From Gracilaria caudata (lineage: Eukaryota; Rhodophyta; Florideophyceae; Gracilariales; Gracilariaceae), in contig JASCIV010000053.1 in NCBI GenBank assembly GCA_030374735.1, positions 1-57,796 of the forward strand: DNA of 57,796 nt, given 5' to 3'. The position numbers and the translations under genes were made by a program. The notes beneath the pieces were generated by a model. The model was not told the DNA's origin. It did no database searches and saw only the letters and a list, made by a program, of their open reading frames with translations. Position 1 is the first letter of the stretch. Each line of letters starts with the position of its first letter. Positions 21,538-31,191 of this stretch are shown piece after piece.

Positions 21538-22203
21538 ATGAGTACGCATGTTTCAGAAACGGAGCAGACACATGCTTTTGTGTGCCCCAGGGATGGGGAG
21601 CGATTGTCTTCCTTACTTAGGAGGTGTGTTCCAAAAGTTCAAACGAAGAGGGCCAATGCTTATAACAGGTTGAACAAGGCTCTGAAAGAGAGTAATGTTA
21701 TGATGACAGGGCCTGAATCCCCTGATGGATTTTCAAAAAGGGACGATCCGTTTGATGTCTTCGACCCGGCAGCTCTGAGCTCGAAGGAATATCCAACAGT
21801 ATGCGCTCATGTCACAGAAGATCTGAAGCTCTGCAGTGAAGCTATCATGAGATTAAGGGATTTACTTTCGGATTACAAGAGCATGAAAGAGCCACTCTGT
21901 GATACACCAGAACCCGAGGTTTCGACTGCAATAAAGTGGCTTGACTCACTACAAGACTTGGAAGAACAGAAGCTGTTATGTACCGTTTCTGTCCACGCAA
22001 TATCTCGGAGCAATGCAGAAAAGATGAAGTCACAGCGGCACAGTGGCCCAACCTCGTCAACTTCATTGTTTGCGTCAAACAATCCGGAAGCCAAGCAAAA
22101 ACTTGACGGATACGCGAAGCAGTTGAACAAAATCGATACTGACATTAACTTCCTGATGCAGGAAATCATGGAATATTGGTTGGAATGCGAGGAAAATGGG
22201 TAA
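21538..22203 (+). CDS. Hypothetical coiled-coil protein
   Basis: About 221 residues from ATG 21538 (MSTHVSETEQ). I do not recognise the family. It is acidic and helical: a segment with LRRCVPKVQTKRANAYNRLNKALKES near the start, a long middle helix (HVTEDLKLCSEAIMRLRDLLSDYKSM), a Ser/Thr-rich stretch, then a final heptad-like helix (LDGYAKQLNKIDTDINFLMQEIMEYW). No membrane segment or signal peptide. Small coiled-coil subunits of kinetochore, tethering or trafficking complexes look like this, but nothing in the sequence picks one. The length of uninterrupted frame and ordinary composition support it as real. Confidence 0.55.
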   Translation: MSTHVSETEQTHAFVCPRDGERLSSLLRRCVPKVQTKRANAYNRLNKALKESNVMMTGPESPDGFSKRDDPFDVFDPAALSSKEYPTVCAHVTEDLKLCSEAIMRLRDLLSDYKSMKEPLCDTPEPEVSTAIKWLDSLQDLEEQKLLCTVSVHAISRSNAEKMKSQRHSGPTSSTSLFASNNPEAKQKLDGYAKQLNKIDTDINFLMQEIMEYWLECEENG

Positions 22204-22295
22204 CTGGTACCCTGCTATATGATTTCTGTTACTCTCTGCATATATCCCGTGTTCAACAGAAGGCATAGAACCTAGGAGATAGGGAGGAAAACTAT

Positions 22296-23261
22296 TCAAG
22301 TCGCCTTATGTTGCGCCATTTGAGAGCGTAATTGATCAATATTCCAGATAAACTCATCTCCAAACGCTTTGCTCAAAACTATTTCTGGGTCTTTTTCCTC
22401 AAAGTCGTGGAGACGACCATTCTTACCAACCGCTTGTATGACTTGATCGAATCTCCATATATTCGTGCCCGCGTCGTAACCGTCGGACTTAATATCTACC
22501 GCAACAATGCCCCGTTTTGCTCCGAACAGTGCCACGCTTACCTCGCCAATAAGTGGAAAACGAGTCATAACATTTCTTACAGCACTTTGATCAAGCCCTC
22601 TTTCTCTTTCAGTATCCCAAAGGTGCCAGTCTAATTCTTCTAGTATAGCCCACGAGTAAACTCTCCCACACCCCAATGTACCAGAGATAGGAACCTGGAA
22701 AGACTTATATCCTCTTGTATAGACCAGACGTTTAGATTTCAAGTCTTGAAAATAAAGGTCCTCGAGTCCCACAACATGAACTCCAGGCGTACTTCTCAGC
22801 AAATCTCGTACGTGCAAGAAGAATTCTTTGTTTACGACGTCATCTGAGCCAAAGATTGTCACGGCGTCTGGGAGAGGTTCCGCTTGTTGAATGCTCTTGT
22901 TCGTGTAGAAATCGCGTAATGATTGGAGTCCCTTGTCATGCTTTGCCCCGAGCGGACTGTTCGGAAAAATGGAGTACCCAGCATTAAACTTCTCCGCAAT
23001 AGAGCTTGTTTCCGACTTATCCGAACCAGTTAGAAACAAATCCAGCCGAATTTCATGCTCACGAAGCGACTTTGCTAGATTTGTGAAGTGTCGTAGTACA
23101 AAATCGGTAAGCAAGGGGCGTTTCCATATGCATATGAAAACAACAATTCTGATCTCTTCGCTAGCAGCAGACACACAAAGTGAAGATAAAAACATAAGCA
23201 TGACAAGAGACATTAAGAATGAGAACGAGATATACGGTGAGCGAATTAGTTTTCTTTCCAT
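22296..23261 (-). CDS. Glycosyltransferase-like type II membrane or secreted protein
   Basis: A GT-A-fold-like protein of about 321 residues. After a hydrophobic N-terminal stretch (FLMSLVMLMFLSSLCVSAA) comes IRIVVFICIWKRPLLTDFVLRHF, a typical nucleotide-sugar-binding start, and a central IFGSDDVV which could be the DxD-like metal site. The later GTLGCGRVYSWAILEELDW and WDTERERGLDQSA may form the acceptor side. It probably acts in the Golgi or ER lumen; the CAZy family is not recognised. Candidate starts are ATG 23261 (MERKLIRSPY, a basic signal-anchor start that overlaps the POLR3K stop by 16 bp) and ATG 23213 (MSLVMLMF, a classic signal peptide with no overlap). The upstream frame to 23363 lies inside POLR3K. 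Confidence 0.6.
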   Translation of the reverse strand: MERKLIRSPYISFSFLMSLVMLMFLSSLCVSAASEEIRIVVFICIWKRPLLTDFVLRHFTNLAKSLREHEIRLDLFLTGSDKSETSSIAEKFNAGYSIFPNSPLGAKHDKGLQSLRDFYTNKSIQQAEPLPDAVTIFGSDDVVNKEFFLHVRDLLRSTPGVHVVGLEDLYFQDLKSKRLVYTRGYKSFQVPISGTLGCGRVYSWAILEELDWHLWDTERERGLDQSAVRNVMTRFPLIGEVSVALFGAKRGIVAVDIKSDGYDAGTNIWRFDQVIQAVGKNGRLHDFEEKDPEIVLSKAFGDEFIWNIDQLRSQMAQHKAT

Positions 23262-23675
23262 TGATGAGCGCATGATGCATTCGCGCATCGATAGAAGGTG
23301 GTCATCGGCTCGTCTGCAGATCTGGTTTGCATCTGAAAGTAGTAGGCTTTTGGGTGCGTGCATCTCGGGCACGCTACGTCGGTAGAGTCAGCGAGTTCCC
23401 AGGCAGCCTCTCCGCCGAGAACGTCTTCGACTTGCTTCTTGGGTAGATTAGTTACCTTTCGTTCAATTCGGCTCGTTATCCTGTGAATATAAGGACATGT
23501 ACGGCATTCAAATCTCCACGTTGGTTCTTGGAGGGCCCCGGGGAGTGCTTTATTGGCGAGGAGGTAGTTACCGCACTGTGTTGCAAAGAAATGCATCGCT
23601 TGTCAGAAGCAACATTCCATATCACTACTGCAGAAAAACTCAGTTGGCTTAACTTACCACAGGGCAAAATAACAT
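23246..23675 (-). CDS. POLR3K: RNA polymerase III subunit C11 (POLR3K/Rpc11), two exons
   Basis: Small zinc-ribbon subunit of RNA polymerase III, which in the family drives RNA cleavage, termination and reinitiation. Exon 2 (23575-23246) gives CGNYLLANK, then FECRTCPYIH, DVLGGEAAWE, two further Cys pairs, and the TFIIS-like QTRSADEPMTTFYRCANASCAHQW with the essential acidic DE pair. Read alone, exon 2 lacks the first Cys pair of the N-terminal ribbon. A tiny exon 1 (23675-23658, six codons, MLFCPV) supplies it: donor GTAAGT, 82-bp intron 23657-23576, acceptor ACACAG. The join MLFCPV-CGN restores CPxCGN exactly. Final length is 115 residues, close to the family norm of about 108. Confidence 0.88.
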
Positions 23676-24460
23676 TTTCTTCGTTTCACCAGTTCAAACT
23701 CCCGTTCAACTGGTTCAAGTCGATCGAAAGACTCTTCGTTTGACCATGCAACTACAGATGCTGCCCGTATCTATCACTATATTCTGCACCAGTATTACAT
23801 TGGTAGTTCAGGAACGAAAACGAAGACGTTTCCGGCAAGCGCGAGCGCGTTTTGGTTGCCCCCGCTGGCAGAGAGAATGGACCGAGTGGGGGCAAAAAGC
23901 TCAAACAAAAAGGGCGAATTGTCCGCATTTGATACACGTATGAAGTCGAGTGGCCTCCGGCCAACCATTTGGATGTGTGCTCTGAGAGCCGTGCTCCGCA
24001 ATCGGGGCGATGGCACATGGGGTGAACTTACGGTCCACAAGATTGCGCGTCATGGGCTATTGTACTGGACAATTGTTGCCCGGAGAGTTTATGAAGTGGA
24101 CCGCACACGGAACATACTGAAAAGCACGTTGTAAAATAGCCTGAAATAAGGCGTTCGGTCCCGCAGAATCAACGCATTGTTGAAAATGATTTACCGGTGC
24201 ACATTTTGGCGCGCTGTTCTAACGCCGATGTAACGACAGTTCCCCTCGGCTTCTCCGGCCACTTCGGCCACCGCGACAGCGTCCAGTCGCAGCCGTCCCC
24301 TCACCGCCGCACGCACCCTCGCGACACCGCACGAGCTCTTCCTCTCCCTCTTTCACCATTTCCCCCCAAACATCCGTTTCCGAGCGCGCCGGCGCCACTG
24401 AAAACGCACTGCAGTTCTCTTCTGCTTGCCTGCGCCGGTTTCACCGTCGTTACTGTAGAA
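23676..24460. other. Divergent intergenic region, POLR3K and SR-like gene
   Basis: Shared upstream region. The SR-gene frame remains open back to 24197 but its RRM begins right at ATG 24461, so the upstream part is taken as a pyrimidine-rich leader. No other feature seen. Confidence 0.5.
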
Positions 24461-25726
24461 ATGTCTTTGTTTGCGGGAAACGTTTCCCTGCGTGCGTCTC
24501 CAGACGAAATACGCTCCTTCTTCTCTAAATTTGGTCCATGCCGCGTTGATGTCAAAAGAGGCTACGCATTTATAGACTATGACAACAGCCGAGATGCGGA
24601 AGACGCGCGAAACGATACTAACGGCAAAGATTTTTATGGCATGAAGCTCAATGTTGAATGGTCCAAGAAACACATAGCCCGCACTTCTGGACTTGCTGGC
24701 CCCGCCATAGATTGGGAGCGCAGGCGTACCTCTCGGTATGCTGACGATCGGCGTCCGCGAGATTATGACAGGGACTATGACCGCGACTATCGTCGCAGAT
24801 ACGACTCTTCGTATGACCGAGATAGGTATGACAGGGACAGGGACTATGACCGCCGCTACCGAGACAGAGACGACTTTAGATACGATCGCGGACGTGACCG
24901 AGAATGGCGCGATCGTTCCCATGGAGATGATTACGGTGCTCGTGATTATCGTGCTGGACGAGGTCGAGAGAGGGGTCGGGAACTTGGATACGAGAGGAGG
25001 AGGTACGAAGAACACGAGAAGTCGCGCGAAGGTCCCCGCGACGGTGGAGACGAGAGGGCCCCAGCGGAGAACAATGACACGCGTCGCCGGGAAGAAGTGG
25101 AACGCCCTCCTATTGAACGACGAGAGAACGGAAATGGAAATGGCAATGTTGTTGGTGAGAAGGAGCGTCAGAAGGAAGAAGAAGCTCGAAATGGACCTAT
25201 CCAGAAAACTGGAGAACTTGAAGAAGGTGATCGTGGAAACAAAGATGCCTACCGTGAAGACGAGAGTCGCCGACGTCATAGAGAAGAGGAGCGAGGTGAA
25301 AACGGAGACGAGTATGGCCGAGATGGAGCAGAGGCCAAGAGGCGGAGACTCAACGACGAGGAGATGGAGAGAAATGATCGTGACCGCGAAGCAGATCGCT
25401 CACGTGAAGAGAATGGTGACAACAGACGTGATTTCAATGAAGACGATCGTCTGAGGGATGGGCCAAATCGCAGCCGCGACCGAGATGACTATGAAGCCGA
25501 GAATGGGACTCGTCAAGATAATGAGGACAGAAACCGTGAGGACGATTGGGACAAACGTGAGAATCACGATTTCGGCAACACCTCCCATGCTGAGACTCGG
25601 AAGGAAAGAGACATGACTCGTAGGGAATACGATCGTGATGATCGCGATGAGGCCGTGAGGGAACAAGGAGAAGCAGCACCGCAACGTGGTGACGACGGTG
25701 AGGATGAGCGTAACGCTGCGTTTTAG
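24461..25726 (+). CDS. SR-like splicing factor with one RRM and RD/RE-rich tail
   Basis: 421 residues. One RRM at about 2-72: RNP2-like LFAGNVS and RNP1-like KRGYAFIDY, with EWSKKH at its end, as in SR splicing factors. The remaining 340 residues are low complexity, first Arg/Asp/Tyr-rich (RDYDRDYDRDYRRRYD), then Arg/Glu/Asn-rich. Classic SR proteins have Arg-Ser repeats; here Ser is mostly replaced by Asp or Glu, as in phosphomimetic RD/RE domains (compare U1-70K type tails). Likely nuclear, in pre-mRNA splicing. The tail is repetitive at DNA level, which creates a long antisense frame that I reject. Confidence 0.8.
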   Translation: MSLFAGNVSLRASPDEIRSFFSKFGPCRVDVKRGYAFIDYDNSRDAEDARNDTNGKDFYGMKLNVEWSKKHIARTSGLAGPAIDWERRRTSRYADDRRPRDYDRDYDRDYRRRYDSSYDRDRYDRDRDYDRRYRDRDDFRYDRGRDREWRDRSHGDDYGARDYRAGRGRERGRELGYERRRYEEHEKSREGPRDGGDERAPAENNDTRRREEVERPPIERRENGNGNGNVVGEKERQKEEEARNGPIQKTGELEEGDRGNKDAYREDESRRRHREEERGENGDEYGRDGAEAKRRRLNDEEMERNDRDREADRSREENGDNRRDFNEDDRLRDGPNRSRDRDDYEAENGTRQDNEDRNREDDWDKRENHDFGNTSHAETRKERDMTRREYDRDDRDEAVREQGEAAPQRGDDGEDERNAAF

Positions 25727-26232
25727 AATCCTCCACAAAAGAGAATGAAGTGCGTTAGTGATTCGATGTGAGCCCTCAGGGCGAAAAGCGTCGAGTTCAG
25801 CTATCTCTATGAAGCCTTGCGAGCGCCGAATCGAATTCGAATAGAACTCAAGACAATCGACATTATGCTTAGCATCGTTCTCTCAACATGCCGACCGTGC
25901 CCCTCGCAAAGCTGAGGCCAATGACAACCTTTTGTGTCCATTGTTTAAATGAGCTGTTGTTAATCTCGTCGTTCACCGCAATCGTCGATTTCTTGTTTAC
26001 TCAAACTGCAAGCAATTCATTCCGCGGTGAACTATCATCAGTTACCGCTTTCGACGTTCAGATCCTCGCGATGAGAACAGTGCAAAAATACATACTCGCT
26101 CCGTGCGTTCATATCGAACGCCAGCCGCCTACCAGCACATCGGGAACGAAGCAGCAAATGAACATTTTCATACTCTGAACCTGTCCATGTCGAATACTCG
26201 GCGAAGGTATACTCCCCGAACCGAGAATGACT
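25727..26232. other. Convergent gap between SR-like gene and PEX16
   Basis: 3' regions of two convergent genes. One 96-codon frame has no recognisable domain. Confidence 0.5.
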
Positions 26233-27423
26233 TCATGAGGCGCTCAGATAGAACCAGTACTGCTGGAGTAAAGTAATCCATTCAATGGCCGATGATGAGA
26301 CGCCGCCGACGAGAGGAACTTTTCGCAAGGGTGTCGTGAACTTCTTTATGACGCGTCTCAAGATCAAATCGAACAGCGGACTTCGACCGAGATAAAGCAC
26401 TAACTGTGCCATTCGTCTTCTCCGTTCTTCAAGCTCTGATGGGGAAGCCGGAGTGGCCATCGCCGAGCGAGAAACAACATCGAGCAAGAGTGCCGCACAC
26501 CATGCCTTCCAAGATCGCCACCCAAATCTACGAATCAGCGAGATATGAATGAACGGTCTCACGACGTACGCCACTTCCGCCGCCAGCTCGGTTGGTGTCA
26601 ACGCGTTGAACGCGTGTTGAATGCCTTCCATTGTTTGGGTCAGTGTCGGGCGCCTTGGCGGGTTGGAAGAACATGCCTCGCATGCAGTTTGAGGCATGAA
26701 CATTCGCACAACCCAGTTAGCACGTCTTTCATATGCGACGGTGAATAAGGCATCAAGCAGAGGATCAGATGTAGGACGATGTTGTCGCAATGCGGTAGGA
26801 ACAGGTTCCAAACCGGCTATCACTTGACGAGAGATTGAATGTGTTCTCTTGTGTTCTTTCCGCGGCTTGATAATCATGCGATTTGTTCGAGACCCTTTCT
26901 CGACAGCTACCTTGTCGTAACCTGGGACACTTTGCATACCACATGTACAAGAAGGGGGAACGGGCGCTTCCGGTAGTTGTTGGTCGGCGGCTGTAAGCAT
27001 TCGCGCCTCGTTTTCGTTTGGACTGGAAAGAAGTGAAAGACGAAGGAGGGCTTTAACCGCTTCAAGAATTGAAATCGAGTTGAGCTGTGTCCTAGAAGGG
27101 GTTTTCGATGAAGTATCACGTCGTTTGGCAACCATCTCGACCAACAGTTGAACGGCGGAGATGAGGTTGAGAGCGAGGAGTTTTCGACGGCGGGATTTGG
27201 GGAAGGGTGCAGATGGGTAATCGCGATAAATCGTGAGAAGTGAAACAAGTGTGGCGGCTATCTGAGCTCGTAACTCTGCGTTGGCAGAAGGAGTAAGGAG
27301 CGCTATGGATTGCAAGGCGTCGGCTGCAATGGCTAGTATACGGTTGTTTGCCAACAGCGAAGTACGAAGCGAAACGTTGGCGCTTTCAAGGAGGTGGCGA
27401 ACCTTGGACGCTGCGGTAGACAT
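26233..27423 (-). CDS. PEX16: Peroxisomal membrane protein PEX16
   Basis: About 396 residues from ATG 27423 (MSTAASKVRHLLES). PEX16 recruits other peroxins and membrane proteins during peroxisome formation. Recognisable parts are the N-terminal helix region (LLANNRILAIAADALQSIALL), the central VAYVVRPFIHISLIRRFGWRSWKAW, ELEERRRRMAQLVLYLGRSPLFD, and the C-terminal KVPLVGG...WITLLQQYWFYLSAS. These match the order and spacing of the family C-terminal half. A loop of about 80 residues (Cys-rich CTCGMQ, then basic KPRKEHKRTHS) is inserted in the middle. The frame is open to 27738 but lacks homology there, so I prefer the internal ATG. Confidence 0.8.
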   Translation of the reverse strand: MSTAASKVRHLLESANVSLRTSLLANNRILAIAADALQSIALLTPSANAELRAQIAATLVSLLTIYRDYPSAPFPKSRRRKLLALNLISAVQLLVEMVAKRRDTSSKTPSRTQLNSISILEAVKALLRLSLLSSPNENEARMLTAADQQLPEAPVPPSCTCGMQSVPGYDKVAVEKGSRTNRMIIKPRKEHKRTHSISRQVIAGLEPVPTALRQHRPTSDPLLDALFTVAYERRANWVVRMFMPQTACEACSSNPPRRPTLTQTMEGIQHAFNALTPTELAAEVAYVVRPFIHISLIRRFGWRSWKAWCAALLLDVVSRSAMATPASPSELEERRRRMAQLVLYLGRSPLFDLILRRVIKKFTTPLRKVPLVGGVSSSAIEWITLLQQYWFYLSAS

Positions 27424-29436
27424 GCTGCCAGAGGACTTGAGCCCTACAGGTATGGATATGAGTAGACGGAACAACGAACTTGGAACTTGCTGGCACTCTA
27501 CGGATTCATCGCTGCAGTGACTTGGCGTCAATGCTCCGTGCTCAGCACTGCTCTTCTTGAAAGGGGTGATGAAGGTTTGTCCGCCTTGGCGGGAACTCTT
27601 CTGATTCGAAATCAAAACTTTTTGGAAAATTGCAAGATTTTGCTCTTTCCACGCAGTTCGTCTCGATAATGCAAGAGCCACTCCTTCGTGACGGGAGTGA
27701 GGAGATGACTCCGCATGCGTCATGAAGGTCGGGAACATTCAGCTTTTCAGGCTGTCTCTCAGCATTTGGTTAACCTATTTCAAACTGCAATCCCATTTGT
27801 GCACAACGGTATGGCTCTGTTCAGCAACACTTGAAGGGTATCCTTTCTCGCAGTATCCACATGTAGGGCGCTTTGTAGAACTGTCACGTCATTGTGGAGA
27901 AAAGAGATGACATCGGATTCCAGGGACACAGTGTGATGACGTTCTATTTTACCCGCAGCGTTCACTGGTGCATAAGCGGTGGTTATGCTGCTCAAAATGG
28001 CTTTTGCCTCCCGCCATTCGCAGTGAGTGAACCGTTTCCGCGGTGGTTCCGAACTGCTTCACGTAGATCTTTACTTAATCGAAGAACCTGATAAGACGTA
28101 GCTTCGCTTCTCTTGCAGTTAAGGCAGCGAAAGAACTTCGACCAGGTCCAGCTGAAGTTTGCTCCCCCAGGTCCGTCCATGGTGGGTGAGCCAGGTTTGG
28201 GGTATGAGGGAGTTTGATGGCCGACGATCGAAGGAGGGCTATGACGGTGACAATGTGGTAGCTCTCTATGACGATTGCAGCTGCCCTTTGTCAGTAATCC
28301 TTGTAGATGTCCAATCATGCAGGCCCACCTGCGTGTAAGCTTAGCCGCTACCGGCAGTTTGCATGAATGAACCAATCGAAAAACTACGAAGGTGGTGTTT
28401 ATCACCCATCCGAGTTTCGTGACCGGCGATAGGATAAATCGTTTTGATTATTACGACGTAGCCTTGTACCCTTGCAAACCTGTTTCCATCAGTCTGATTC
28501 AGAATACGAAAGATTCAGTATACAATCGCAAAACCTGACTACAGAAGTTTTTTGAAAGAACGATCTTGCTCCACCCACAACCCTACTGTGACCAGAGGGT
28601 TCTCTCTCTGTTACCGCAGCGGCTGTCAACCGGCGCCGCCTCGCTCCATCTGCAGCTGACGATCTCGACTGAGAGTCTTGAGAACCTTGAAATAAATTGC
28701 ATTCATTCATTCATTCATTCATTGTGTACGGGTACACTAGTTCAATTACTACATATAGCAGATCGTTTCTGTTGACCAACAGGGTTGAAGGGTCAGAGGG
28801 TTAACTATCGCTAACAGAGGGTAAGCAGTACCAACCTGCAGTCTGCTGCTAGCTTTCAGTTCCCCGTGTAAAAGAACATATAACATCGGGCGGTTCTTAT
28901 TCACGATTACAAACTTTTGCGACGGAATGGGCCAGGACATCGTGTGCCCCATTCATGGTTTGGTGAACTAATTTCATGCATGACGCCTCTGATTCCCGAT
29001 TGGTGCAATCCGCGCATTTTCTATCCACTGTGTCGATGAGCAAACAGATACCCAGGTTGCTTCGACCTCACAGACCGGGCCCATGCTTACAGATACAACG
29101 ACCACCACTGTGCTTCCCCCAAAGTTCCTGAACGACAAACATGCGTTAGTTAACGATGCCCCGATCTGCTAGCGTGCCTCCTCGTTCGTCGAAGGGGGAA
29201 TCCGTTTGCAATACCACGCAATAAACGCCGCTATCCAGGTTGAACTCGACCGGCCTAATCACTGCGGTGGGAACCTTCAAACCAGTTTTTCCGCAAACCT
29301 ATCTTTTCCAACTGTGCCACCCTGCCTTTCTCGCAATTCGTCGACAACTGCCGATCCTTGTGTTTGGGCAACGAAATCTGGGTTGATGTCAAGTTAAAGA
29401 CCCCTCTTTCACTTTCGAAAACGTCAAACCCAAAAC
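27424..29436. other. 2 kb gap with CATT microsatellite
   Basis: Between PEX16 (minus) and the aspartic protease (plus). Contains a CATT tract (28700-28723) and one TACCCTTG motif (28467-28474). The longest frame, 137 codons on the minus strand at 27992-28405, has no recognised domain. Confidence 0.5.
28700..28723. repeat. CATT microsatellite
   Basis: Six tandem CATT units. Confidence 0.95.
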
Positions 29437-31092
29437 ATGACGTTTACGCCCATAATCTTGCTAATTCTCTCTTGTTCAGCAGGAATTTCCAGCGCTGATC
29501 TTGTTCACCTTGCGCTACGTCGCAAAAACGTTTCCGCATCTCGTGCGTTTTCACATCATGGCAGACCATGGGCGGCTGCCTCCGAAGCTCAATTTCCTAT
29601 TAAGCTACTAACGGGCGGCAAGCTTCCAGCTCAAGAGATGAAAGGAAGCATTGTTCCTGTAGGGGAGTATTATCTAACTCTACTGTTTGGCGGACAGCCC
29701 ATAAACGTGCAGATAGATACTGGGAGCTCAACTATGGCGGTACCGCTTCTGCAATGCGTCAATTGCCAACCTAATGATCATCGATTTGATATTTCCAGCG
29801 CTCGTGGTTCAGCAGGGCTTATTTCATGCGAATCACAGGTTTGCCGGCCGAATAGTTGCAGGGCGATGAGTCAATGCGAGAAGTGTTCTTCTTCAAATGC
29901 ATGTTGCTCATCTGTTGTTCCAAAAGCATGCGGTTTCTTTCTCTCCTACGCTGATCAATCTGGTGCAGCAGGTGCGCTTGCGGAGGCCATGGTCGGAATT
30001 GGGGGAATGACCGTTCCTGTTGCCTTTGGGGCTATTCTTCGTGAGACAAAAGATTTTGAAGCCGATAATGTTGATGGTATCTTTGGTATGGCATACAAAG
30101 CGCTTGCCTGTAACCCTACATGCGTGTTGCCCTTATTTGATACACTCGTGGCTAAAGGCAAAGTCGATCGAGATATTTTCTCAATCTGTACTGGGACGCG
30201 CGGGGGAACTCTTGTCCTCGGAGGTTCAAACCCGAACCTCTACAAAGGACAATTGCAATACGTTCCGATGGCTCATCAAGGCATTAAGCTTTTCTACGGA
30301 ATCAAGATGCATGGTATGAAGATCAACGGTCACAAATTAGACCTGTACAGCTTTTCGAGAGGCATCGTTGATTCCGGCACGACTGTCCTGGTCGTCACCA
30401 CGAGCACGTATGGAAAGCTGCGTAGCTACTTTCAATCTAAGTTCTGCAATGTTCCCGGGTTATGCGCACCGGGTGCAAGAGGTTATTCGAGACAATTAGG
30501 AGAGCCCAGTGTCATTGATCAGAACAACATCGACATGATATATCGACATGAAAACTTCACAGAGAGAGCGAGTGACCAGACATGGTTTCAACCAGGGTCC
30601 TGTTATCGGTTAAGTGACAAAGATATTGCAATGCTCCCCACGCTGACTATTATGTTAGATAACGATATAACTCTTGAACTAGAGCCAGATACGTACATGC
30701 TACGGTATGAGGCAGAGTCAAGAAATCCCTTCGATGGAAAAGTCATGTACCGGTGCCTGGGCATTTCATATTTGGATAATCTTGACCAGATGGGTAATGA
30801 CGTGATTCTCGGCGACACTGTTCTTCAAAAGTACTACGTCGAATACGACCGCGAGAATGACAGAATCGGCTTTGCCGAAGCGAGCGATTGCTATGATCCG
30901 AATGCGGTGCGCGTCTCGGAAGGTGTCCGCGGCGCCCATCACCACAGCACCGGTTTACTTCCGTCATGGCTCACGCGAACCCTTACATTCTTTTCCATTG
31001 CAGTTTGGGTGTTCATCCTGGCAGTCTGCGCTCAGGATGCGTTCCAGCGACGAAGACAGAGAGGATATGCGAATATTCCATCTGGGCAATAG
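29437..31092 (+). CDS. Membrane-anchored pepsin-like aspartic protease
   Basis: 551 residues. Signal peptide at about 1-20 (FTPIILLILSCSAGISSA). Two catalytic lobes: first motif VQIDTGSS with Asp94, second GIVDSGTT with Asp312. Between them is a Cys-rich insert (about 107-164, with CVNC, CESQVC, CEKC and CC pairs) that probably forms disulfides. Near the end are VILGDTVLQKYYVEYDRE, the conserved final block, and a single membrane segment at about 515-532 followed by a basic tail (QRRRQRGY). This is the topology of BACE-like and plasmepsin-V-like enzymes: catalytic domain in the lumen, short cytosolic tail. Likely in secretory, vacuolar or cell-surface membranes; substrate unknown. Confidence 0.87.
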   Translation: MTFTPIILLILSCSAGISSADLVHLALRRKNVSASRAFSHHGRPWAAASEAQFPIKLLTGGKLPAQEMKGSIVPVGEYYLTLLFGGQPINVQIDTGSSTMAVPLLQCVNCQPNDHRFDISSARGSAGLISCESQVCRPNSCRAMSQCEKCSSSNACCSSVVPKACGFFLSYADQSGAAGALAEAMVGIGGMTVPVAFGAILRETKDFEADNVDGIFGMAYKALACNPTCVLPLFDTLVAKGKVDRDIFSICTGTRGGTLVLGGSNPNLYKGQLQYVPMAHQGIKLFYGIKMHGMKINGHKLDLYSFSRGIVDSGTTVLVVTTSTYGKLRSYFQSKFCNVPGLCAPGARGYSRQLGEPSVIDQNNIDMIYRHENFTERASDQTWFQPGSCYRLSDKDIAMLPTLTIMLDNDITLELEPDTYMLRYEAESRNPFDGKVMYRCLGISYLDNLDQMGNDVILGDTVLQKYYVEYDRENDRIGFAEASDCYDPNAVRVSEGVRGAHHHSTGLLPSWLTRTLTFFSIAVWVFILAVCAQDAFQRRRQRGYANIPSGQ

Positions 31093-31191
31093 GGCATGAA
31101 AGCCTCCCTCCAAACTTTTGAGCAGTGGAAGTATTCAAGAGTACCGTAATGTGCGTTGCGAACTGGTTTCCATTCGCCCAAAACTAAACAT

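Noticed and set aside
24353..25279. 308-codon open frame antisense to the SR-like gene
   Set aside because: It arises from the repetitive Arg/Asp/Glu codons of the sense strand; its protein is Val/Ile/Ser-rich with no domain, and it runs across the RRM in antisense.
27992..28405. 137-codon minus-strand frame between PEX16 and the protease
   Set aside because: Cys/His/Arg-rich but without zinc-finger spacing or family match; consistent with chance.
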